A stretch of 64,000 nucleotides of DNA from Microbacteriaceae bacterium (GTDB lineage: Bacteria; Actinomycetota; Actinomycetes; Actinomycetales; Microbacteriaceae). Under the pieces are notes generated by a model, which ran no database searches, had not been told where the DNA came from, and worked only from the letters and a program-made list of their open reading frames with translations. Position 1 is the first letter of the stretch. Every line of letters starts with the position of its first letter. Shown here piece after piece: positions 34,901 to 48,292 of the stretch. A program made the position numbers and the translations under genes. The stretch lies in the NCBI GenBank assembly GCA_019638805.1, contig JAHBTA010000003.1, forward strand, positions 372,001 through 436,000, written 5' to 3'.

Positions 34901-37900
34901 CCGCGACCCTGCGCTGGCAGAACAGCCTGGGCACCGCCCGCTCGGTCAGCGCATCGCGGAACGTGACCGTCGTCGAGCCGAACCTGAGCCTGACCAAGAC
35001 CAGCGACCACGACGGCACGGGCATCGCGGCCGCCGGCGACATCGTGAACTACACGGTCACGGTCGGCAACTCGGGCACCCGCTCGTCGATGGCGCACGAG
35101 GTGCGGGTCACCGACACGCTGCCCGTGCAGGTCGAACCGCTCACGACCGGCAACGTCCCGGCGGGTGACGGCGACACGCTCATCGGCGGGGGCGTCTGGG
35201 ACGCGAGCACGCGCGTGATCACCTTCCCCGAGGTCGCGACGATCGCGGTCAACGGAAGCTCGGCCTTCACCTACCGGGTGCGCGTCATCGACCCGGTCGT
35301 GGTGTCCGGACCGATCGTGAACACGGCGCGCGCCGTGACGAGCTCCCTGACCGGCGCGGCGACGGGCGAGCGCGACAGCACCTCGCCCAACGGCGGGACC
35401 GGCAGCGGCTACGTCGTGACGGCCACCCGCACGCTGGCCGCCCCGCCCTTCACGCTGGCCAAGGCGGCGACACCCGCGACCCGCACCGCGGGCGAGCTCG
35501 TGACCTACACCCTCACGGCGGGGATCCCGGCCGGGGTCTTCGGCTACGACGTCACGATCCTCGACACGCTGCCCGCGGGCGTGCGATACCACGCTCCCGT
35601 CTCGGTGACCTGCCAGCAGGGCGCCGGGGCCTGCTCGCCGGCCGTGACCGCGCAGATCATCGGCACACCGACGGACGCGGACGGCGTCATCGGGTTCTTC
35701 CTGGGCGACGTGGCCGAGGCGACCGAGGCCCGCACGGTGACCATCACCTTCCAGGGCATCGTGTTGACGACGGCGGCCACCGGGACGCAGACCAACTCGG
35801 CGCGCATCTACTCCAACGACACCGACACTCTGGGCACGCCCACGACGCCCCCGGCGGCCGGGTCGTTCACCCGCCCCGGCCCGACCGCAACCGCGAGCAC
35901 GACCGTGCAACGCCCGCAGCTGAGCCTGACCAAGCTGGTGAACGGCGTCGAGTCGACGCGCGCCGTGCCCGGGCAGGTGCTGCACTACACGGTCGCGATT
36001 ACCAACAACGGGACATCCCCCGCCTACGACCTGACGGTCACCGACACCCCGGACGCGCGACTCGCCGGCTACACGCCCGTGTCGATGCCCGGGGCGACCG
36101 CGGTCGACACCGACCCGTCGGACGGAACCCTGAGCTGGACGATCGCCGGCCCGGTGGCGGTCGGGGCGACCGTGACGCTGGCCTACGACCTCACGGTTCC
36201 GGCGACCCTCGATGAGACGGATGAGATCGTCGGCGCCGAACTCGTGAACACGGCCGACGTCCCGAGCTACTTCGGCGTGCCCGAAGCGGATCGCGTCCTG
36301 GATCCGTCGCGCTACAACGAGTACGACGACGTGCCCGCCGACCAGGCCCAGGTCGAGCTCGACCTGGCGTCGCTGGGCGATCGCATCTGGTTCGACGCCG
36401 ACGGTGACGGCGTCCAGGACGCGGGCGAGCCCGGCATTCCCGGCGTGCGGGTGACCGTGCTGTACGCGGGCCCGAACGGAACCTTCGGCAACGGCGACGA
36501 CGAGTCGCGCGTGCTGACCACCAACGCGAACGGCTACTACCTGGCCGAGTACCTGCCCGGTGGGCAGTACCGGGTGACCGTCACCGCGGGCGACCTGCCG
36601 GGAGGCCTGACCCCGAGCTACGACCTCAACGGCATCGCGACCCCGCACGTCTGGACGGGCGCGCTCGCCGAGGCCGGCGCCCCGCGCGACGTCGACTTCG
36701 GCTACACCGGGACGGGCTCGATCGGCGACCTGGTCTGGTACGACCAGGACGCCGACGGGGCGCAGGATGCGGGCGAGCCCGGCATCGCGGGACGTGACGT
36801 CCGGGTCGTGTGGTTCGGCTTCGACGGCGACGAGTCGACCACCGCGGACAACGTGACGTACGACGTGACGACCTCGGCATCCGGGGCGTATTCGGTGACC
36901 AGGCTCCCGGCCGGTTCGTACCGCGTGAGCGTCTCGGGCATGCCCGCCGGGTACGGGGTCACGGGCGATCCCGACGGAACGCTCGACGGCGTCTCGCTCA
37001 CGACCCTGACGGCCGGCCAGAACCGCACCGACCAGGACTTCGGCTACGCCGGCACCGGCTCGATCGGCGACCTGGTCTGGCTCGACCGCGACGAGGACGG
37101 CGCGTACGAGCCGGCCGGCACCCCGCCCGAGCAGGGCATCGCCGGGGCGACGGTCGTGCTCGACTGGCACGGCGTGGCCGGAAGCACGAGCGACCCGGTC
37201 GTGGGCAGTTTCACGACGACGACGGACGGCTCGGGCGGCTACCTGTTCCAGAACCTGGTGCCGGGCGAGTACACCGTGCGCGTGACGGGTGGGCTGCCCG
37301 CCGCGGCGACCAACACCTTCGACCGCGACGGCGACCTCGACTCGAGCGCGCCGGTGAGCCTGACGCTCGGCGGCGCGGTGCTCGACGCCGACTTCGGGTA
37401 CTCGAGCGACTCGTCGCTGGGCGAGCGGGTCTGGTGGGATCGCGACGGCGACGGCGTGCAGGACGCGGACGAGCCCGGCTTCCCCGGCGTGGACGTGACC
37501 GTGCGCTACTTCGGCCCGAACGGCATCGAGGGCGACGGCGACGATCTGGTCTTCTCGACGGTCACGAACGCGACCGGGTACTGGAGCGTCGGCGACCTCC
37601 CGGAGGGGACCTACCGCACGACGGTCGACTCCACGGATCTGCCGGCCGGCTTCTCGCCCACCTTCGACGCGGACGGCCTCGGCGCCGGTTCGCTGCACAC
37701 CAGCACGACCGCGCTCGGCACGGGCGCCGTGCTCACCCAGAACTTCGGCTACCGCGGCGCCTACAGCCTGGGCGACCTGGTCTTCCTCGATCGCGACGCG
37801 GACGGCGTGCAGGATGCGGGCGAGCCCGGGATCGCGGGCGTCACGGTCCAGCTCACCTGGGGCGCCTTCACGCTCGGAGCGGTCACCGACGCCTCGGGGC

Positions 37901-40260
37901 TGTACGGCTTCGAGGGGCTGCCGGCCGGGACCTTCACGGTGACGATGCTCACGGCGTCGCTGCCCTCGACCTCCCTGACCCCGGTGAGCGACCTCGAGGG
38001 GGCGCAGGATGACGCCTCCGCGATCGTGGTCCTGACCGCCGACCGCACCGACGCCGACTTCGGCGTGCGCGGCGACGCGTCGCTGGGCGACCTGGTCTGG
38101 CACGACCGCGACGCCGACGGCGTGCTCGACGCCGACGAGGCGGGCATCCCGGGCGTGACCGTGACGGCCACCTGGGCGGGCCGGGATGCGGTGAGCGGCA
38201 CCTCCGACGACGTCACCATCTCGACGACGACCGACGCGAACGGGGCGTACGGGTTCGATCGCCTCCCGGTCGGCGAGTGGACCGTCGAGGTCGACCTGTC
38301 GACCCTCCCGTCCGGTTTCGACGATGCGACCTTCGAGGAGGACGGCGTCCTCGACGCGTCCGTCGTCGTGACGCTCGCCGCGGGTGACGCGCACGAGACC
38401 GCCGACTTCGGCTACCGCGGTACGGGCTCGATCGGCGACCGCGTCTGGTTCGACCTCGACGGGGACGGCGCGCAGGATGCCGGTGAACCCGGGATCGTCG
38501 GGCAGGAGGTCCGCGTCGTCTGGGCGGGCCGCGACGGCACCCTCGGCACGGCGGATGACGAGACCTGGACGACCACGACAGGTGCGGACGGCGCCTGGGG
38601 CGTGACCGGGCTCCCCGACGGGCTGTTCCGGGTCACGGTCGTCGACGGCATCACGACCCGCGCGACGCAGACGGGCGACCCCGACGCGACCATGGACGAC
38701 CGGACCGATGTGAGTCTCACGCCCGTCGATCGCACCGAGGACGCCGCCGACTTCGGCTATCGCGGCGACTACGCCGTGGGCGACACCGTGTGGTGGGACG
38801 AGAGCGAGGACGGCGTCGTGGACGCCGGCGAGCTGCGGCTGCCGGGCGCGACCGTGACGGTCACCTGGGCCGGGCTGGACGACGCGCTGGGCACGGCGGA
38901 CGACATCGTCCTGACCGCGACCACGGACGCGTCCGGCGAGTACCTGGTCGAGCACCTGCCGACGGGCGGATACCGCGCCGCGGTCACCGCCGGGATCCCG
39001 GCCGGGCTCGACCCGATCGCCGACCCGGACGGCGTGGGCGCCTCGGCGGACGGCGTGAGCGAGTTCGACCTGCCCGGCGCGACGGTCGGCACGCAGGATC
39101 TCACGCGCGACTTCGGTTACGCCGGCAGCGGCGAGCTCGGCGATCGGGTCTGGCTCGATCTGGACGGCAACGGCACGGACGCCGCGGGCGAGCCCGGCAT
39201 CCCCGGCGTGACGGTGACGCTCACCTGGTTCGGCGTCGACGGGCTCGAGGGCACCGCTGACGACGTGGCCTGGACGACCACGACCGACGCCGCGGGTGCG
39301 TACGGATTCGACGGGCTCCCGGCCGGCGACTTCCGTGTCGCTCTCGCCGGTCTGCCTTCGGGTGTCGCGCCCACGGCCGACCCGGATGGCACCGCCACGG
39401 CGAACACCGCGCTGGTCACCCTGGCGGCGGGCGCGAGCGATCTCGATCAGGACTTCGGCTACGCGGGGACCGCCTCGCTGGGCGACCTGGTGTGGCTCGA
39501 CCTCGACGACGACGGCCTGCGCGACCCGCTCGAGCCCGGACTGCCCGGGATCGTGGTGACCGCGCGGTTGGCCGGTGCCGATGGGGTGCTGGGAACGGCC
39601 GATGACATCGTCCTCACCCGGATGACCGACGCCTCGGGCATCTACCTCGCGACCGGGCTGCCGCCCGGACCGGTCGAGGTGGGCTACGACCCGGCAGCGC
39701 TGGACCCGGGCTACGTCCCGTCGTTCGATCGTGACGGCGGCGACGCCTGGTCGAGCACCCTGACGCTCCAGCCCGGGGACGCGATCGACGACGTCGACTT
39801 CGCGATCGTGGGCGACGCGCGCCTGCACGGGGTCGTGTACGACGACCGGGACGCGGACGGGCGCCGCGACACGGGCGAGCCGGGTGTGCCCGGCGTCGAC
39901 ATCACGGTCGTCTGGAACGGCCCGTTCGGCCCCATCCCGATCGTGGTGACGACGGATGCGCTGGGCGAGTGGAGCCTGGACTCCCTGCCGCCGGGCACCT
40001 ACGTCTCGGAGATCGTCACCTCGACGGTTCCCGCGGGGTACCGGGTCATCACCGAGCGCTCCGTCACGCGGGTGCTTCCGCCCGGCGGCGTCGAGTTCGT
40101 CATCATGGGCATCACGAACCGACCCCTCGCGCTCACCGGCTACGACCCGCGCACCAACCTGTTCATCGGGCTGTGCGCGCTGCTCCTGGGCATCGGCGGT
40201 CTCACGATCGCCCGCGTCCGGCGGGGACGGCAGATCGGGGCGGACGGCACGCAGACCTGA
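31957..40260 (+). CDS. Giant cell-wall-anchored DUF11/SdrD-B repeat protein
   Basis: A 2767-residue surface protein. A signal peptide (about 1-43, ending VPAASAAG) is followed by about 1400 residues of beta-rich DUF11-type repeats ([35 protein letters not shown]). Eleven SdrD B-like repeats then run from about 36,370 to 39,990 at close to 345 bp each, most starting [19 protein letters not shown] with DxDxDG calcium loops. The C-terminus has LALTG at residue 2724, a hydrophobic helix and Arg-rich tail, i.e. a sortase signal of the LAxTG class. It is probably a long adhesin stalk. CGGAGGA is the ribosome binding site and TAGCCT (31877-31882) a possible -10. Confidence 0.88.
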   Translation: MPRPDSRARRFAAAASTVIALVVGLVTAPAIAPALPVPAASAAGSPDIQLSRSVAAQSLYGRDVAVTLTATSPDSTPDLDAYNLTFSDVLPVGASVTSSTFPVSRTIPQIDGTTLVIWENVADLLDDTSVSISYTFDYPVLGDTDPYDVGADFAGTAHAYVSTDPFLIPNPMDTPVDGSVWEDYTGWADAASSTELVPFIVSKSEPSREGELLRGIHDNKTVYTITVTNNTVAPTTGPVVTDYLPAALEFLGCTATDNSSAAEYPGAPALDASFPSVTSCDPLYTAETVQLDPDGAGPMPSAVYTRVVWDQLADLAAGAVITLRYAVGIPLHANVLDPLVTEAVANLDNNTGPEADDEQPIVNYVTVSADYQGGAPAPSTFVVDATATVTAEDVRIWKTAGDGEINQGQATTWTLDIATSEYTQSTEPIVVTDTIPDGLDWAGSSVPLSAGPTANPDGTLTVEWTLPALGTQDTTQLTFQTTTRADYRATGEPVSANDSWTNNVALATGTTLRSGADGTGARAVADVVDVSEAGQIAEDVDLNKTIGVPVGGDCTVVTAWTDDSAAAIHPGDVVCYRLDVDFPDHLDTQRARIADYLPPGFSIVGDPYYNEPLHDLGDSVALSYTRNPAGTVMTWTKEAVDVGTYFSVILTVQVAATGTMQKTDLAANLLKVRTQNSDGDAFQLRDQAAAEVTAPLLTLDKDLVTPASGTVEAGDPIHYTITVANIGGQDATAAEVRDALPTGWSCAEVTSTSPAADSCTSGTVVWTGLTVPAGGSVVLDVYAVAPTSAAPGDSYENHAGVRSYQGDTNSGPHTYYPRDNIDPTVTPNTDPADDTELVAVGGGAITKVASSLVESGNNSASQATIGEVVTFTITATIPSGTTLYGSPDVTDTINARYAIVGTPTFTLDTDGSGPGVPSAAAPAVVSGSTVSVPLGPLDGDANDTTYVNPAGSGADVVVLTVQARVLDVATNKRSINTAIPNTATLRWQNSLGTARSVSASRNVTVVEPNLSLTKTSDHDGTGIAAAGDIVNYTVTVGNSGTRSSMAHEVRVTDTLPVQVEPLTTGNVPAGDGDTLIGGGVWDASTRVITFPEVATIAVNGSSAFTYRVRVIDPVVVSGPIVNTARAVTSSLTGAATGERDSTSPNGGTGSGYVVTATRTLAAPPFTLAKAATPATRTAGELVTYTLTAGIPAGVFGYDVTILDTLPAGVRYHAPVSVTCQQGAGACSPAVTAQIIGTPTDADGVIGFFLGDVAEATEARTVTITFQGIVLTTAATGTQTNSARIYSNDTDTLGTPTTPPAAGSFTRPGPTATASTTVQRPQLSLTKLVNGVESTRAVPGQVLHYTVAITNNGTSPAYDLTVTDTPDARLAGYTPVSMPGATAVDTDPSDGTLSWTIAGPVAVGATVTLAYDLTVPATLDETDEIVGAELVNTADVPSYFGVPEADRVLDPSRYNEYDDVPADQAQVELDLASLGDRIWFDADGDGVQDAGEPGIPGVRVTVLYAGPNGTFGNGDDESRVLTTNANGYYLAEYLPGGQYRVTVTAGDLPGGLTPSYDLNGIATPHVWTGALAEAGAPRDVDFGYTGTGSIGDLVWYDQDADGAQDAGEPGIAGRDVRVVWFGFDGDESTTADNVTYDVTTSASGAYSVTRLPAGSYRVSVSGMPAGYGVTGDPDGTLDGVSLTTLTAGQNRTDQDFGYAGTGSIGDLVWLDRDEDGAYEPAGTPPEQGIAGATVVLDWHGVAGSTSDPVVGSFTTTTDGSGGYLFQNLVPGEYTVRVTGGLPAAATNTFDRDGDLDSSAPVSLTLGGAVLDADFGYSSDSSLGERVWWDRDGDGVQDADEPGFPGVDVTVRYFGPNGIEGDGDDLVFSTVTNATGYWSVGDLPEGTYRTTVDSTDLPAGFSPTFDADGLGAGSLHTSTTALGTGAVLTQNFGYRGAYSLGDLVFLDRDADGVQDAGEPGIAGVTVQLTWGAFTLGAVTDASGLYGFEGLPAGTFTVTMLTASLPSTSLTPVSDLEGAQDDASAIVVLTADRTDADFGVRGDASLGDLVWHDRDADGVLDADEAGIPGVTVTATWAGRDAVSGTSDDVTISTTTDANGAYGFDRLPVGEWTVEVDLSTLPSGFDDATFEEDGVLDASVVVTLAAGDAHETADFGYRGTGSIGDRVWFDLDGDGAQDAGEPGIVGQEVRVVWAGRDGTLGTADDETWTTTTGADGAWGVTGLPDGLFRVTVVDGITTRATQTGDPDATMDDRTDVSLTPVDRTEDAADFGYRGDYAVGDTVWWDESEDGVVDAGELRLPGATVTVTWAGLDDALGTADDIVLTATTDASGEYLVEHLPTGGYRAAVTAGIPAGLDPIADPDGVGASADGVSEFDLPGATVGTQDLTRDFGYAGSGELGDRVWLDLDGNGTDAAGEPGIPGVTVTLTWFGVDGLEGTADDVAWTTTTDAAGAYGFDGLPAGDFRVALAGLPSGVAPTADPDGTATANTALVTLAAGASDLDQDFGYAGTASLGDLVWLDLDDDGLRDPLEPGLPGIVVTARLAGADGVLGTADDIVLTRMTDASGIYLATGLPPGPVEVGYDPAALDPGYVPSFDRDGGDAWSSTLTLQPGDAIDDVDFAIVGDARLHGVVYDDRDADGRRDTGEPGVPGVDITVVWNGPFGPIPIVVTTDALGEWSLDSLPPGTYVSEIVTSTVPAGYRVITERSVTRVLPPGGVEFVIMGITNRPLALTGYDPRTNLFIGLCALLLGIGGLTIARVRRGRQIGADGTQT

Positions 40261-40281
40261 GCCTGTCCGGCTCAGGTTCGC

Positions 40282-40328
40282 TTGACAAGTTATCCACACC
40301 CCGTAAACTTGATACGGCCCGGCTCAAG
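40282..40328 (+). promoter_or_regulatory. dnaK promoter with HAIR operator and DnaA box
   Basis: TTGACA (40282-40287), a 16-base spacer and TAAACT (40304-40309) form the promoter. CTTGA-N11-TCAAG (40308-40328) has the arms and the 21-base length of the HAIR element bound by HspR, and it overlaps the -10 and start site, fitting repression by the HspR encoded in the same operon. A perfect DnaA box TTATCCACA (40290-40298) lies between -35 and -10. Confidence 0.82.
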
Positions 40329-40376
40329 TCGGGCGATCCCACGCACGTACCGCACGTATCAAGGAGCACCGAACTC

Positions 40377-42233
<1,857 letters not shown>

Positions 42234-42235
42234 TC

Positions 42236-42943
42236 ATGGCGAGCAAGGACCCGAAGGACGAGAAGCCGGAGCCCGCGGGCGCCGACCCGAAGGGCACCGA
42301 GCAGCACGGCGAGCCGCCGACCGTCCACGACAAGCGCAAGATCGATCCGACGACGGGCGAGGCCCGTGAGACGGCCCAGTCGGGCGAGGCTCGCGAAACG
42401 GCCCAGTCGGGCGAAGCCCGTGAGACGGCTCAGCCCACGTCTCCGACGTCCCCGGACGCGAGCCCGGGGGACGGCGAGCTGTCCGAGGAGGATCTGGCGC
42501 TCCTGGCCGAGGCCGAGCGCGACCTGGTGGCGGAGTACCGCGACCGGGCCGCGCGGGCCGAGGCGGAGCTGAAGAACTTCCGCACGCGCGTCGAGCGCGA
42601 CCGCGCCGCCAACCGCGAGGCGGTCATCGCCGAGGTCATCCGCGGCCTTCTTCCGGTGATCGATGATCTCGATCTGGCGGAGGAGCACGGCGACCTCGTC
42701 GAGGGCAGCCCGCTGACCCTCATCGCGCAGAAGCTCCGCGCCGCATTCGAGCGGTACGGGGTGGCCCGCGTGGGAGCGGTCGGGGACGCGTTCGACCCGA
42801 AGCTGCACGAGGCGATCGCGCAGGTGTACAGCCGGGAGGTGACGTCCGAGACCGTGGCGGACGTCATCCAGGTCGGCTACATCATGGGCGAGCGCCTGCT
42901 GCGGCCCGCCAAGGTGGCCGTGCACGTGCCCGAGCCCTCCTAG
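42236..42943 (+). CDS. grpE: Nucleotide exchange factor GrpE
   Basis: A 235-residue protein that releases ADP from DnaK. The long coiled-coil ([24 protein letters not shown]) and the C-terminal beta domain ([29 protein letters not shown]) are clear. The first 85 residues are charged and disordered and include three tandem copies of GEARETAQS. The start lies two bases after the dnaK stop. Length is slightly above average because of this N-terminal repeat. Confidence 0.93.
   Translation: MASKDPKDEKPEPAGADPKGTEQHGEPPTVHDKRKIDPTTGEARETAQSGEARETAQSGEARETAQPTSPTSPDASPGDGELSEEDLALLAEAERDLVAEYRDRAARAEAELKNFRTRVERDRAANREAVIAEVIRGLLPVIDDLDLAEEHGDLVEGSPLTLIAQKLRAAFERYGVARVGAVGDAFDPKLHEAIAQVYSREVTSETVADVIQVGYIMGERLLRPAKVAVHVPEPS
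42355..42435 (+). repeat. 27-bp triplicate within grpE
   Basis: Three head-to-tail 27-bp units (42355-42381, 42382-42408, 42409-42435) encode [18 protein letters not shown] and GEARETAQP. Nearly all differences between units are synonymous, so the duplication is old enough to have drifted yet is maintained as protein sequence. Confidence 0.85.
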
Positions 42944-42950
42944 GAGACCC

Positions 42951-43946
42951 GTGGCGAGTCAGGACTGGTTCGACAAGGACTTCTACGCCGTGCTCGGCGT
43001 GAAGAAGGACGTGTCGGACGCGGAGCTCAAGAAGGCGTACCGCAAGCTCGCGCGCCAGTATCACCCGGATTCCAATCCGGGCGACGCGAAGGCCGAGGCG
43101 CGCTTCAAGGAGATCAGCGAGGCGTACTCGGTGCTCTCCGACGCCGAACTGCGCCGCGAGTACGACCAGGTGCGCGCCATGGGCTCCGGTGCGCGATTCA
43201 CCGCAGGAGGCGGCGGGGCGGGCGGATTCGAGGACGTCTTCGGCGGGATGTTCGGCGGTGGCGGTCGGGGCGGTCGCACGAGCTACGCGTCGGGCGGCTT
43301 CGAGGACCTGCTCGGCGGGATGTTCGGCGGCGGCAACTTCGGTACCAGCAGCGGAGGCTATCGCGGGTACGGCGGCCCGACGCGCGGGGCCGACGTGACC
43401 GCGAAGACCACCCTCGATTTCCTGACCGCGATCCGCGGCGACACGGTGACGCTCAGCATGCAGAGCGGGCGCGAGACCAAGGTCAAGATCCCGGCCGGCG
43501 TCGCCGACGGGCAGAAGATCCGGCTCAAGGGCAAGGGTCAGCCGAGTCCCGACGGAGGCGAGGCGGGCGACCTGGTGCTGACCGTCGCGGTGCGCAAGCA
43601 CCCGGTGTTCGAGCGGGACGGCCTCAACCTCCGGGTCGCCGTGCCGTTGACCTTCGCCGAGGCCGCGCTCGGCGCGACGATCGAGGTACCCACGCTCGAT
43701 GGCGCGCCCGTCAAGCTGCGGGTGGCGCCGGGCACGCCCAGCGGCCGGCTGCTGCGGGTCAAGGGCCGCGGCGTCACGACGGCCAAGGGCACCGGCGACC
43801 TGCTGGCCGAGGTGGTCGTCGCGGTTCCCGACCACATGCCCGCGGCGGCGCGCGATGCGCTCGACGCGTTCGTCGCCGCCATGCCAGACGACAACCCGCG
43901 CGCCGAGCTCCTGGATCGCGCGCGCGCCGCACAGAAGGGGGCGTGA
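42951..43946 (+). CDS. dnaJ: DnaJ-type co-chaperone without zinc finger
   Basis: A 331-residue J protein. The J domain (residues 5-72) includes [17 protein letters not shown] with the HPD motif that stimulates DnaK. A Gly/Phe-rich region with two similar segments ([14 protein letters not shown] and [14 protein letters not shown]) follows, then the two C-terminal beta domains (from [19 protein letters not shown]). The four CxxCxGxG zinc-finger repeats of classical DnaJ are missing; there is no cysteine. It is thus a class B (CbpA-like) J protein placed in the dnaK operon. The GTG start has TAGGAGA upstream. Confidence 0.92.
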   Translation: MASQDWFDKDFYAVLGVKKDVSDAELKKAYRKLARQYHPDSNPGDAKAEARFKEISEAYSVLSDAELRREYDQVRAMGSGARFTAGGGGAGGFEDVFGGMFGGGGRGGRTSYASGGFEDLLGGMFGGGNFGTSSGGYRGYGGPTRGADVTAKTTLDFLTAIRGDTVTLSMQSGRETKVKIPAGVADGQKIRLKGKGQPSPDGGEAGDLVLTVAVRKHPVFERDGLNLRVAVPLTFAEAALGATIEVPTLDGAPVKLRVAPGTPSGRLLRVKGRGVTTAKGTGDLLAEVVVAVPDHMPAAARDALDAFVAAMPDDNPRAELLDRARAAQKGA

Positions 43947-44389
43947 TGACCGTGGCGGAGATGAACGAGTTCAGCCCGCTGTTCCCGATCGCGACCGCGG
44001 CCGAGCTGAGCGGGCTGCACCCGCAGACCCTGCGGCAGTACGACCGGCTCGGGCTGGTGTCGCCGCGCCGCACCGCGGGGCACTCCCGGCGCTACTCGAT
44101 GCGGGATGTCGCCCAGCTGCGCGAGATCGCCCGGCTGAGCGCGGAGGGCCTCAACCTCGAGGGCATCCGCCGCATCCTCGAGCTCGAGAATCAGGTCACC
44201 GCACTCGCTTTGCGGGTGCGCGAGCTCGAGTCCGCGCTCGCGGACGAGCTGCTCAACCGCCCGGGTCGCCGGGTCTTCGCGGCCGGCTCGGAGGGCGACG
44301 TCATCTCGCTGCGCGCCGGGGAGCGCGTCAGGAAGCAGAACCAGCTGGTCGTGTGGCGGCCGTTCGCGCCGCGCTCGGCCGACAAGTAG
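43946..44389 (+). CDS. hspR: HspR, MerR-family heat-shock repressor
   Basis: A 147-residue repressor of the dnaK operon. The MerR-type helix-turn-helix ([26 protein letters not shown] and [17 protein letters not shown]) is followed by a helical segment [20 protein letters not shown]. HspR binds HAIR elements and uses DnaK as co-repressor in Streptomyces and mycobacteria; a matching element overlaps the dnaK promoter. The ATG shares one base with the dnaJ stop; an in-frame GTG three bases earlier (43943) is the alternative. Confidence 0.93.
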   Translation: MTVAEMNEFSPLFPIATAAELSGLHPQTLRQYDRLGLVSPRRTAGHSRRYSMRDVAQLREIARLSAEGLNLEGIRRILELENQVTALALRVRELESALADELLNRPGRRVFAAGSEGDVISLRAGERVRKQNQLVVWRPFAPRSADK

Positions 44390-44400
44390 GAGGAACAGGC

Positions 44401-46578
<2,178 letters not shown>

Positions 46579-46582
46579 GTGC

Positions 46583-46624
46583 GCATGCGCCAGGGCATGC
46601 ATCAGCGCATGCTAGTCTGCATGC
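46583..46624 (+). promoter_or_regulatory. vapBC promoter with four 12-bp-spaced GCATGC sites
   Basis: GCATGC occurs at 46583, 46595, 46607 and 46619, each exactly 12 bp from the next, with unrelated 6-base spacers. The third spacer is TAGTCT (46613-46618), a -10 hexamer 6 bases before the vapB ATG, so the transcript should be leaderless. The palindromic sites are a likely operator for the antitoxin or the VapBC complex. Confidence 0.75.
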
Positions 46625-46894
46625 ATGGTCGCCATCCAGGTTCGTGACATCTCCGACGAGTCGCGCGATGCCCTCGCAGCCGAGGCGGAACGCCGGGGGC
46701 AGTCGTTGCAGATGTTCCTGCACGACGTCCTCGAGCGCGAGGCCGCGTCGGCGCGCAACATCGCGTGGGTCCTCAGTAAGCGGAGCGCGCAGCGGCCGCC
46801 CAATGAGCCGTCGACGACTCGCGACGAGATCCGCCGGCTCAACGAGGAGCACACCGCTCGGATTCTCACCGCATTCGACGAGCGTCATCGATGA
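46625..46894 (+). CDS. VapB-type antitoxin
   Basis: An 89-residue protein. Residues 1-45 (VAIQVRDISDESRDALAAEA, SLQMFLHDVLEREA) look like a ribbon-helix-helix DNA-binding domain of the FitA/VapB type. The C-terminal half is charged and probably wraps around the toxin. It overlaps the toxin gene by four bases (ATGA), the usual toxin-antitoxin layout. It should bind the GCATGC array in its own promoter. Confidence 0.85.
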   Translation: MVAIQVRDISDESRDALAAEAERRGQSLQMFLHDVLEREAASARNIAWVLSKRSAQRPPNEPSTTRDEIRRLNEEHTARILTAFDERHR

Positions 46895-47280
46895 TCGTCC
46901 TCGACACGAGTGCGTGGGTCGACCTGGCGATCGACGGCGCGACGCCTCAGCTCGTCGATGCCATCCGGTCGAGCGGTCATTGGGTCGTGCCCGAGCACTT
47001 CCGCACCGAGGCGATGAACGCGATCCGAGGCCTCTGGCTGGGCCATAAGGTCACGAGGGCGACTTTCGATGAGGCGGCAGCGCAGCTGATGACGGTCGAC
47101 CTCGACCCCTGGCCTACCGCGCCGCTCATCCCGCGGATGCAGCAATTGGCAGACAACGCCAACGCGTACGATGCCGCGTACGTCGCTCTCGCCGAGGAGC
47201 TGGGGTGCGCTCTCGTCAGCAGCGATGCGAAGTTCGTGCGCATCCCTGGCATCCGCTGCCAGGTGATCGGGTTCGAGTAG
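46891..47280 (+). CDS. VapC-type PIN-domain ribonuclease toxin
   Basis: A 129-residue PIN protein. MIVLDTSAWVDLAI gives Asp5, FRTEAMNAI gives Glu40, NAYDAAYVALAEE gives Asp94, and LVSSDAKF gives Asp112, a complete acidic metal-binding set. Such toxins cleave tRNA or rRNA when the antitoxin is degraded. The set of catalytic residues is intact, so the toxin is expected to be active. It runs tail-to-tail with the LLM gene, 16 bases apart. Confidence 0.88.
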   Translation: MIVLDTSAWVDLAIDGATPQLVDAIRSSGHWVVPEHFRTEAMNAIRGLWLGHKVTRATFDEAAAQLMTVDLDPWPTAPLIPRMQQLADNANAYDAAYVALAEELGCALVSSDAKFVRIPGIRCQVIGFE

Positions 47281-47296
47281 CTGGGCGAGCGCCGAG

Positions 47297-48292
47297 TCAG
47301 GCGAGCGCCGGCAGCACCTCGCGCTCGAAGAGCTCGATGCCGGAGCGGTCGTACGCCGCCTCGGGGAAGTAGTGGATGGCATAGCCGAGCCCCAGCTCGG
47401 CGCGCGCCGCGAGCGCGTCCACGATCTGCTGCGGGGTGCCGACCAGCGCGGTGCCGTCGCCGGTCCGCAGGTCGGCGACCTCCTCGGCGGCCGCCGCGTC
47501 GCCGACGTGCTGCGCCAGCCGCGCCTCGAGTTCGTCGACCTTGCGCTGCGCCTCGGCCTCGGTCGGTGCGATGACGGTGTCGAAGTCGGTCGAGCGCACG
47601 ATCGCGTCGAAGTCGGTGCCGAGCGCGTCGCAGTGCCCGCGCAGGATCTCGCTCTTGCGCGTGAAGGTCTCCGGGCTGCCGCCGAAGTTGGTGTACCGCG
47701 CGTACTTCGCCGCGATCTTGAGAGTCACCTTCTCGCCGCCGCCGGCGACCCACATGGGGATGCCGCCATCCTGTACAGGGAGCGGCTGCACGATCGCGCC
47801 GTCCACCCGGTGGAACTCGCCGTCAAGGCTCGCCGTCCCGGTCGTCCAGGCCCGGTGCATGATCTCGACGCCTTCGCGCAGGGCGCGCAGCCGCGCAGGC
47901 GCGTCCGGGAACCCGTACCCGTAGGCGCGCCACTCGTGCTCGTACCAGCCCGCGCCGATGCCCATCTCCACCCGGCCGCCCGACACGTGGTCGACGGTCG
48001 CCGCGACCTTGGCCAGGTAGGCGGGGTTACGGTACCCGACGCAGGTGCACATCTGGCCGAGCCGGATGCGCGCCGTGCTCGCCGCGAAGGCCGCCATGAG
48101 CGTCCACGCCTCGTGCGTGGCCTGGTCGGTCGGCTCGGGCACGGTGTGGAAGTGGTCGTAGACCCAGAGCGACTCCCACGGCCCGGCGTCGGCCGCCCGG
48201 GCGAGGTCGCGCATGGTCTCCCAATGCGCGGCCGGGTCGATGCCGACCAGGTCATGTCGCCAGCCCTGGGGAATGAAGATCCCGAACCTCAT
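47297..48292 (-). CDS. LLM-class F420-dependent oxidoreductase
   Basis: A 331-residue luciferase-like (beta/alpha)8 flavin or F420 enzyme. MRFGIFIPQGWRHDLVGIDP, WVYDHFHTVPEP, VDHVSGGRVEMGIGAGWYEHE and the ending LVGTPQQIVDALAAR are typical of the actinobacterial F420-dependent group. The substrate is unknown. It overlaps the acyl-CoA ligase gene by four bases as its downstream partner, so both are likely used in one pathway of lipid or aliphatic compound breakdown; this is inference. Confidence 0.87.
   Translation of the reverse strand: MRFGIFIPQGWRHDLVGIDPAAHWETMRDLARAADAGPWESLWVYDHFHTVPEPTDQATHEAWTLMAAFAASTARIRLGQMCTCVGYRNPAYLAKVAATVDHVSGGRVEMGIGAGWYEHEWRAYGYGFPDAPARLRALREGVEIMHRAWTTGTASLDGEFHRVDGAIVQPLPVQDGGIPMWVAGGGEKVTLKIAAKYARYTNFGGSPETFTRKSEILRGHCDALGTDFDAIVRSTDFDTVIAPTEAEAQRKVDELEARLAQHVGDAAAAEEVADLRTGDGTALVGTPQQIVDALAARAELGLGYAIHYFPEAAYDRSGIELFEREVLPALA

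Noticed and set aside
34384..40299. A very long open reading frame antisense to the giant surface protein
   Set aside because: It mirrors the codon pattern of the plus-strand gene, has no start signal and its translation is low-complexity Arg/Val/Asp sequence without any domain. Long antisense frames are expected in high-GC DNA.
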